A DNA stretch of 64,000 bases, taken from Kitasatospora aureofaciens (GTDB lineage Bacteria; Actinomycetota; Actinomycetes; Streptomycetales; Streptomycetaceae). Position numbers and translations under genes: made by a program. Numbering within the stretch: the first letter of the stretch is position 1; every line of letters starts with the position of its first letter. A model generated the notes under the pieces. That model did not search any database. It saw nothing but the letters and a program-made list of their open reading frames with translations, and had not been told where the DNA came from. Shown one piece after another: positions 59,296 to 64,000 of this stretch. The stretch is taken from contig NZ_JAHTKP010000005.1 of assembly GCF_019192735.1 (NCBI RefSeq), forward strand, positions 62,001-126,000. The letters run 5' to 3'.

Positions 59296-59349
59296 CATTG
59301 CAACGCCCTCTCGCTTAACGCAACGATGGAACAGTCGACCGTTGCAATG
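59296..59349. promoter_or_regulatory. Inverted repeat in the DUF4097/regulator divergent promoter
   Basis: CATTGCAACG at 59296-59305 and CGTTGCAATG at 59340-59349 are perfect inverted 10-mers, 34 bases apart. They lie between the two divergent starts (59171 and 59434) and are likely an operator for the adjacent regulator. Confidence 0.55.
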
Positions 59350-59433
59350 CATTGAAGGTGAACGCTATGGTGGAGGCGTCAGGGAACGCCGAGCAGCACC
59401 ATGGAGCACCCGTGGGGCATGAAAGGGGTCGTG

Positions 59434-60189
59434 ATGCCGGGAGGCAGGCTCACCCAGCAGGAGCGCCAGCAGATCGCGGTCGGGCTGGCCGACAACCTCG
59501 CCTACGCGGAGATCGGCAGACGTCTCGACCGTCCGACCTCGACGATCACGCGTGAGGTGATGCGCAACGGCGGCCCCACCGGCTACCGCGCCGACCTGGC
59601 CCACCGCGCCACCCAGCAGCGCACCCACCGGCGCGGGCAGGCCACGCCCCAGGGGCCGCAGGCGCTCCCGCAACCCTACGGACGCGACGCCGAGGCCGTG
59701 CGCGACTACGAGGAGACCCTCACCACCGTCTTCATGACCTCGGGCCTGCCCAAGATGATGGCCCGGGTGCTGGGCTGCCTCTACACCACCGACACCGGCA
59801 GCCTCACCGCCTCCGAACTCGCCCAGCACCTCCAGGTCAGCCCGGCCTCCATCTCCAAAGCGATCACGTTCCTCGAGAGCCTGGACCTCGTCCGCCGGGA
59901 ACGCGACCAGCGCCGCCGCGAGCGCTACGTCGTCGACGACGACCTCTGGTACCGGTCGATGATCCGCAGCGCCCGGGCCAACGACCAGTTCATCGAGACC
60001 GCGCGACAGGGCATCGGCATCCTCGGCCGCGGCACCCCGGCCGCCACCCGCCTCGAGAGTGCCTCCCGCTTCCTCGACTTCGTCAGCGAAGGGCTCATCC
60101 GTGCCGCGGAGCAGGGTCGCGAGGTCCTCTACACCAGGACCGAAACGACCCCGGACGGCACCGACACACCACGTTCGGATCGCGCATAG
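59434..60189 (+). CDS. Two-HTH regulator: IS30-type HTH plus MarR/GbsR domain
   Basis: 251 aa. The N-terminus R-L-T-Q-Q-E-R-Q-Q-I-A-V-G-L with Y-A-E-I-G-R-R-L-D-R-P-T-S-T-I-T-R-E-V is the helix-turn-helix found in IS30 transposases. Residues 90-220 are a MarR/GbsR-like winged helix (L-T-A-S-E-L-A-Q-H-L-Q-V-S-P-A-S-I-S-K). No transposase catalytic residues. ATG 59434 has AAAGGGG five bases upstream; ATGs at 59401 and 59419 are in frame. Divergent from DUF4097 across the inverted repeat. Likely a repressor of that gene and itself; inferred. Confidence 0.8.
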   Translation: MPGGRLTQQERQQIAVGLADNLAYAEIGRRLDRPTSTITREVMRNGGPTGYRADLAHRATQQRTHRRGQATPQGPQALPQPYGRDAEAVRDYEETLTTVFMTSGLPKMMARVLGCLYTTDTGSLTASELAQHLQVSPASISKAITFLESLDLVRRERDQRRRERYVVDDDLWYRSMIRSARANDQFIETARQGIGILGRGTPAATRLESASRFLDFVSEGLIRAAEQGREVLYTRTETTPDGTDTPRSDRA

Positions 60190-60523
60190 ACAGCCGTCTC
60201 GATGGTCACAGCCAGTGGTGCCCGCGCCGGATCCTTCATCCAGAGCCGCCCCCTCGCGCCTCCGCCAGGTGGCCTCGTTCATGCAGAGGTCGGTGAGGTC
60301 GACAAGTCCACTCGTGTACGGGCCCCCTCGTCGGCATGGGCCAGCACCGCGGCGGGCAGCCGTGCTGGAGCCGGGAACGGCCGAACTGCGTGAGCGATGC
60401 GTGAGCGGACGAAGCAACACGTGGCGCTTCGGGCGAGATTGTGGATCACAGCGCAACGCCCTGACCTGCGGGCTCATCACCAAGCGATCGATGCTGGCAG
60501 CAGCCAACATGATCACTCCCGGG
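60190..60523. other. Region between the regulator and att copy 3, no gene
   Basis: About 330 bases without a credible gene or hairpin. It is the right flank of element B. No CGGTGGAC pair is seen here, unlike the other att flanks. Confidence 0.45.
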
Positions 60524-60566
60524 CTCGTAATGCGTAGGTCGCGGGTTCGAATCCCGCAGGCGGCTC
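60524..60566 (+). repeat. att copy 3 (probable original chromosomal 3' end of tRNA-Thr)
   Basis: 43 bp identical to att copies 1 and 2, again without the 5' half of the tRNA. Confidence 0.93.
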
Positions 60567-60574
60567 AGAAGTGG

Positions 60575-60609
60575 AAGGCCCGGGTCGGAGAATCTCCGAT
60601 CCGGGCCTT
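60575..60609 (+). terminator. tRNA-type terminator after att copy 3
   Basis: Arms 60575-60591 and 60593-60609 pair over 17 positions with one G-T pair, followed by a T-run. The third member of the att-terminator series. Confidence 0.8.
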
Positions 60610-60769
60610 TTTGTTGCCCGGGGGAGGGTGGGGTGGGGTGGCGGTATGAGGAATTCATAGGGGGAACGTGAGGGCCGGGAACTGGTGACGGGCCCGAGTG
60701 ATCGTGAAGACTCTGCGGCAGAGAGAGGCCCGCTGACCTGCGGGTCGTCACTACTGGGGGAGATCGATC

Positions 60770-60964
60770 ATGGACGTCGCCACGCTTCTCGCGCTTCCGG
60801 TGCTGGGCATGGGCATGCCGGAGGGGTACGGGCGGAAGGACGCCGAGTACGGGGTCGTCATCGAGGACCTGGACGGCGTGGGGCTGGAGTCGGTCGCACT
60901 GCTCACGTTCTGTCTGGCCGCGCAGCAGGCGCACACCGCGGGGTCTGCCGGGCTCGTGGCATGA
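60770..60964 (+). CDS. Candidate TOMM (azole-type RiPP) precursor peptide
   Basis: 64 aa after a GGGGGAG ribosome site. It overlaps the modifying-enzyme gene by 4 bp (A-T-G-A), as RiPP precursors and their first enzyme often do. The acidic centre (V-V-I-E-D-L-D-G-V-G-L-E-S-V) would serve as leader; the C-terminal part (L-L-T-F-C-L-A-A-Q-Q-A-H-T-A-G-S-A) contains one Cys, two Thr and one Ser that could become azol(in)es. The few modifiable residues are unusual. There is no sequence match I recognise, so the identification rests on context. Confidence 0.62.
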   Translation: MDVATLLALPVLGMGMPEGYGRKDAEYGVVIEDLDGVGLESVALLTFCLAAQQAHTAGSAGLVA

Positions 60965-63234
60965 GCCGCGGGACGGGGGTCGGGGAGATGCCGCTGGGGT
61001 TCAAGCGGCATCTGCGGTCGGCGGTGGTGCCGGGTGAGGCGGCGTATCTGGTGTCGCCGCGGGCGGTGACGGCGGTGCGCGGGCGGCCGGCGGAAGTGCT
61101 GGCGCCCTTGCTGGACGGGAGCCGGACGTGTGCGCAGATCGTTGCCGAGGCGGCTCGCGAACTGCCGCAGGAGCAGGCGGTGTTGGCGCTCCGCAGGTTC
61201 ATCGCCGCGGGTCTGGTGCGGACCGTGGGGGAATCGGCGGACGAGGCGGCCGAGGCGTACTGGGACCTGGCCGGTCTCGACGGGGGTCGGGCCGGCGAGG
61301 GGGCGGCCGGGGTGCGGGTGCTGGCGCTGGGCGGGGTGGATGCCGGGGCCGCCGAGGAGGCGTGCCGCCGGTCGGGTCTGCGGGTGGTGGGGGAGGGCGA
61401 GGAGGCGGGGCTCACGCTGGTGCTCTGCGCCGACTACCTCGACCCGGAGCTCGCCGAGGTGGACGCCCGGCAGCGGGCGGCGGGCCGGCCGTGGCTGCTG
61501 GCCCGGCCGGTCGGTGCCGAGCCGTGGACGGGGCCGGTCTTCCGGCCGGGCCAGGGGGCCTGCTGGCACTGCGTCGCCACCCGGTTGCGGGGGCACCGGA
61601 GGTCCGAGCTGCCGTTGCAGCAGGCGCTGGGGACGGCGGCTCCGTTGGCCCGGGCCGAGGCCTCGCTGGACGCGGGGCGGGCTGTCGGTCTGCACACCGC
61701 CGTCCTGGAGGCCGCCAAGTGGCTGGCCGGGTACCGGTACGAGGGGCAGGACGGGATCCACGCGCTGGACACCCTGACCCTGCGGGGCGGCCTGCACCCG
61801 GTGGTGCGCCGGCCGCAGTGCCCGGAGTGCGGGGACGGCGGGCTGGTGGCGGGCCGGGTGCGCCGGCCGGTCGAGCTGTCCGCGCAACCCAAGCGCCCGG
61901 AGGGGGAGGGGAACGGGCATCGCGCTTTGACGTCACGTCAGATGCTCGACAAGTACGGGCACTTGATCGATGCGGTGACGGGGATCGTCAAGGACGTGCG
62001 GCGCGATCCGCGCGGTCCGGCCTTTGTGCACAGCTACGTGTCCGGCCACAACCTGGCGCTCGCCCCGGAGACCCTCGGCGGTCTCCGGGCGGGGCTGCGC
62101 GCGCTGTCGGGCGGCAAGGGGCTGACCGCCGAGCAGGCGAAGGTCAGCGCGCTGTGCGAGGCGGTGGAGCGGTACTCGGGGTCCTGGCACGGGGACGAGC
62201 CTTCGCTGCGCGCGAGTTACCGGGAGTTGGGCCCGGTCGCCGTGCACCCTGCGGAGATCCAGCTGCACGACGAGCGGCAGTACCGCGGCCGGGAGCGGTG
62301 GAACGCCGCACACTCCGCCTTCCACCATGTCCCGGAGAAGTTCGACGAGGACGAGCCGGTGGACTGGACCCCCGTCTGGTCGCTGACCGCGGGCCGGCAG
62401 CGCCTCGTGCCGACCTCCCTGCTGTACTTCTCGGCCGGCGGCGACGGGCCACGGGTGCCGCGGGCCGACTCGAACGGCAACGCGGCGGGCGGGACCCTGG
62501 AGGACGCGATCCTGCAGGGGTTCCTGGAACTGGTGGAGCGGGACGCGGTCGCGCTCTGGTGGTACAACCGGACCCGGCAGCCCGCGGTCGACCTGGACGC
62601 CTTCGGCGCGAGCGAGCCCTGGCTGGGCCGGCTGCGCGAGGACTACCGGAGCATCCACCGCGAGGTCTGGGTCCTGGACCTCACCGCGGATCTGGGCATC
62701 CCCGTGATGGCGGCACTGTCGCGGCGGACCGACAAGCCCGCCGAGGACGTGCTGTTCGGCTTCGGCGCACACCTCGACCCGGGCGTGGCGCTGCGCCGGG
62801 CGATGACGGAGATGGGCCAGCTGCTGCCCGCCGTCGCCGACGCCCGGGCGGACGGGACCGGGTACGCCCTGCGGGACGAGGAGCCGTACACCTGGTGGAC
62901 CACCGAGACGGTGGCCCGCCAGCCGTACCTGCTGCCGGACCGGACGCAGCCCGCCCGGGGCCCGGGGGGCTGGGCGTACACGCCGCGGACGGATCTCAAG
63001 GAGGACCTGGACGCGGTCGTCGAGCTGGCGCGCGGCCGGGGTCTGGAGGTGCTGGTGCTCGACCAGACCCGGCCTGACCTCGGGCTGCCGGTGGCCAAGG
63101 TGATCGTGCCGGGCCTGCGGCACTTCTGGGCCCGGTTCGGCCCCGGGCGGCTGTACGACGTGCCGGTGGCGCTGGGGCGGTTGGAACGGCCCACCGCCTT
63201 CGAGAACCTGAATCCGATTCCGCTATTTGTCTAG
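60961..63234 (+). CDS. Fused TOMM cyclodehydratase (leader-binding/E1-like plus YcaO)
   Basis: 757 aa. Residues 1-330 are the leader-binding, E1-ThiF-like partner domain with a four-Cys zinc site (C-W-H-C near 201-204, C-P-E-C near 286-289). Residues about 330-757 are YcaO: ATP site A-K-V-S-A-L-C-E-A-V-E-R, second motif S-N-G-N-A-A-G-G-T-L with E-L-V-E-R-D-A, and C-terminus N-P-I-P-L-F-V ending in a Pro-rich tail typical of azoline-forming YcaO. The enzyme cyclises Cys/Ser/Thr of the precursor to azolines using ATP. No dehydrogenase is visible in the window. Confidence 0.9.
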   Translation: MSRGTGVGEMPLGFKRHLRSAVVPGEAAYLVSPRAVTAVRGRPAEVLAPLLDGSRTCAQIVAEAARELPQEQAVLALRRFIAAGLVRTVGESADEAAEAYWDLAGLDGGRAGEGAAGVRVLALGGVDAGAAEEACRRSGLRVVGEGEEAGLTLVLCADYLDPELAEVDARQRAAGRPWLLARPVGAEPWTGPVFRPGQGACWHCVATRLRGHRRSELPLQQALGTAAPLARAEASLDAGRAVGLHTAVLEAAKWLAGYRYEGQDGIHALDTLTLRGGLHPVVRRPQCPECGDGGLVAGRVRRPVELSAQPKRPEGEGNGHRALTSRQMLDKYGHLIDAVTGIVKDVRRDPRGPAFVHSYVSGHNLALAPETLGGLRAGLRALSGGKGLTAEQAKVSALCEAVERYSGSWHGDEPSLRASYRELGPVAVHPAEIQLHDERQYRGRERWNAAHSAFHHVPEKFDEDEPVDWTPVWSLTAGRQRLVPTSLLYFSAGGDGPRVPRADSNGNAAGGTLEDAILQGFLELVERDAVALWWYNRTRQPAVDLDAFGASEPWLGRLREDYRSIHREVWVLDLTADLGIPVMAALSRRTDKPAEDVLFGFGAHLDPGVALRRAMTEMGQLLPAVADARADGTGYALRDEEPYTWWTTETVARQPYLLPDRTQPARGPGGWAYTPRTDLKEDLDAVVELARGRGLEVLVLDQTRPDLGLPVAKVIVPGLRHFWARFGPGRLYDVPVALGRLERPTAFENLNPIPLFV

Positions 63235-63373
63235 ACCGCCAGGAGAAGGAGGCCGCTGGTCAGAGCGGGCGTCAGGGTAGAACGGACGGAGAGATTCCGC
63301 TTCTTTCCCTGGACAGGTCCCATGTCATATGCTCCGGTCCGTCATGCGGACGGGGGAACTGAGGGGGCCCGGA

Positions 63374-64000
63374 TTGAACGATGACCAGAGCGCCCAGCCA
63401 CCGCAGCGACTGGTCGACGCCGCCGAGAGCATCGCGCCGAGACTGGCACGTGTCATGCTCCATGCAATTCTGGCGTCCTATCTACTGATCACCCTGCTCA
63501 ACATTCTGAGCGAAGGCCTCGGACCGCTCGCCGTGCTCGCCGGCATGGCCGGTGTGCTCGGGGTCTTCGCGCTCCAACTGCTGCATTCCGCACCGGACCT
63601 GCGCCGCGCCCCGCTGCGCCGTCGGCTCGTCCCGCTCGCCGTCCAGGCGGCGCTGACCTTTCTGCCACTGACGGTTCTCCACTGGCAGTGGGGCAGCATG
63701 GGCGGCTTCTTCGCCGCCTCCTGCCTGCTGCTGCTCCCCGCGCGGTTCGGCTGGGCGCTGTACGGCCTGACCGGCGTGCTGATGATGCTCTACGCCGGGT
63801 TCGCCGGAATGCCGGTGGCCGATGTCTTCTACATGGGCCAGTCCACCTGGCTCACCGGCCTGGTGGTCTACGGCATCACCCGGCTCACCGAACTCGTCGC
63901 CGTGGTCCACGAGGCCCGCAACGAGCTGGCCCGGCTCGCCGTCGCCAACGAGCGGCTGCGCTTCGCCCGCGATCTGCACGACCTGCTCGGGTACAGCCTC
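63374..64000 (+). CDS. Sensor histidine kinase of the HisKA_3 (DesK/NarX) family, 5' part
   Basis: 209 residues visible; the gene runs past the window. TTG 63374 with GAGGGGG six bases upstream is preferred to in-frame ATG 63329 or 63344, which lack ribosome sites. Five or six membrane helices cover residues 25-170, then a helical linker and the phospho-acceptor box F-A-R-D-L-H-D-L-L-G. The ATP-binding domain is beyond the edge; a LuxR-type response regulator normally follows. It probably regulates the upstream TOMM operon. Confidence 0.85.
   Translation, partial: MNDDQSAQPPQRLVDAAESIAPRLARVMLHAILASYLLITLLNILSEGLGPLAVLAGMAGVLGVFALQLLHSAPDLRRAPLRRRLVPLAVQAALTFLPLTVLHWQWGSMGGFFAASCLLLLPARFGWALYGLTGVLMMLYAGFAGMPVADVFYMGQSTWLTGLVVYGITRLTELVAVVHEARNELARLAVANERLRFARDLHDLLGYSL

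Larger units (their letters stand above)
55551..60566. mobile_element. Integrated element B in tRNA-Thr
   Basis: 5.0 kb bounded by att copies 2 and 3. Contents: a hemC 3' remnant, VOC protein, serine hydrolase-cupin fusion, DUF4097 protein and a two-HTH regulator. No integrase gene is visible. The distal copy at 60524 with its terminator is probably the original chromosomal 3' end of the tRNA. Confidence 0.7.

Noticed and set aside
59434..60189. IS30 transposase gene
   Set aside because: Only the IS30-type helix-turn-helix is present; no integrase catalytic core and no terminal inverted repeats, and the rest is MarR/GbsR-like.

Overview
The window is very GC-rich actinomycete DNA, and gene content and order point to Streptomyces or a close relative such as Kitasatospora. 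Diagnostic backbone genes are bldG with its downstream anti-sigma partner, a topA with a Lys/Ala tail, a thymidylate kinase fused to a membrane domain, and the actinobacterial 'helicase/secretion neighbourhood' (Ssd, TadA, TadB, TadC, a Flp-like DUF4244 pilin, TadE, a TadG-like protein and a DUF1998 helicase). GTG and TTG starts and 4-bp ATGA/GTGA overlaps are common. All calls rest on reading the sequence; no database search was run.

Layout. 1-7 kb: acs (partial), a SulP transporter-carbonic anhydrase fusion, a CooC-type ATPase diverging from a degenerate Fic-like protein, and a membrane-anchored HAD phosphatase. 7.7-12.5 kb: the tad operon, which stops inside the DUF4244 pilin gene. 12.555-25.327 kb: a 12.8-kb Tn554-like element with three overlapping recombination genes (two tyrosine recombinases and a coiled-coil helper). 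It splits the pilin gene; the 3' half resumes at 25.33 kb, followed by tadE, the tadG-like gene and the helicase. Its cargo is a zinc-ribbon protein, an XRE/TPR regulator with an operator-like repeat at its start codon, a GHKL ATPase between two tiny proteins, a porphobilinogen-synthase-like protein lacking both Schiff-base lysines, two divergent hydroxymethylbilane synthase genes, and three translationally coupled genes of unknown function.

28.6-45.7 kb is conserved backbone: bldG and its anti-sigma factor, a cyclophilin-like protein, a lipoprotein, a methyltransferase, topA, tmk, holB, an esterase-fold protein without its nucleophile, a secreted tripeptidyl-peptidase-like lipoprotein and a LysE/RhtB exporter. 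At 45.83 kb lies tRNA-Thr(CGT). Its last 43 bp recur exactly at 55.55 and 60.52 kb, each copy followed by its own terminator, so two elements are stacked in the tRNA gene; a decayed copy at 46.0 kb suggests a further layer. The first element carries a complete type II Wadjet defence operon (jetA-jetB-jetC-jetD) behind histidine-kinase and PIN-domain remnants. The second carries the 3' end of a hemC gene 84% identical in protein to the copy in the 12.8-kb element, a VOC protein, a serine hydrolase-cupin fusion, and a DUF4097 gene divergent from a two-HTH regulator. No intact integrase gene is visible in either.

After the last att copy, 60.77-64.0 kb holds the start of a small RiPP (TOMM-type) locus: a 64-aa candidate precursor translationally coupled to a fused leader-binding/YcaO cyclodehydratase, then the 5' part of a DesK/NarX-type sensor kinase running off the window. 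The least explained content is the mobile HemB-like/HemC/HemC module, seen whole in one element and as a remnant in another, and the TOMM locus.
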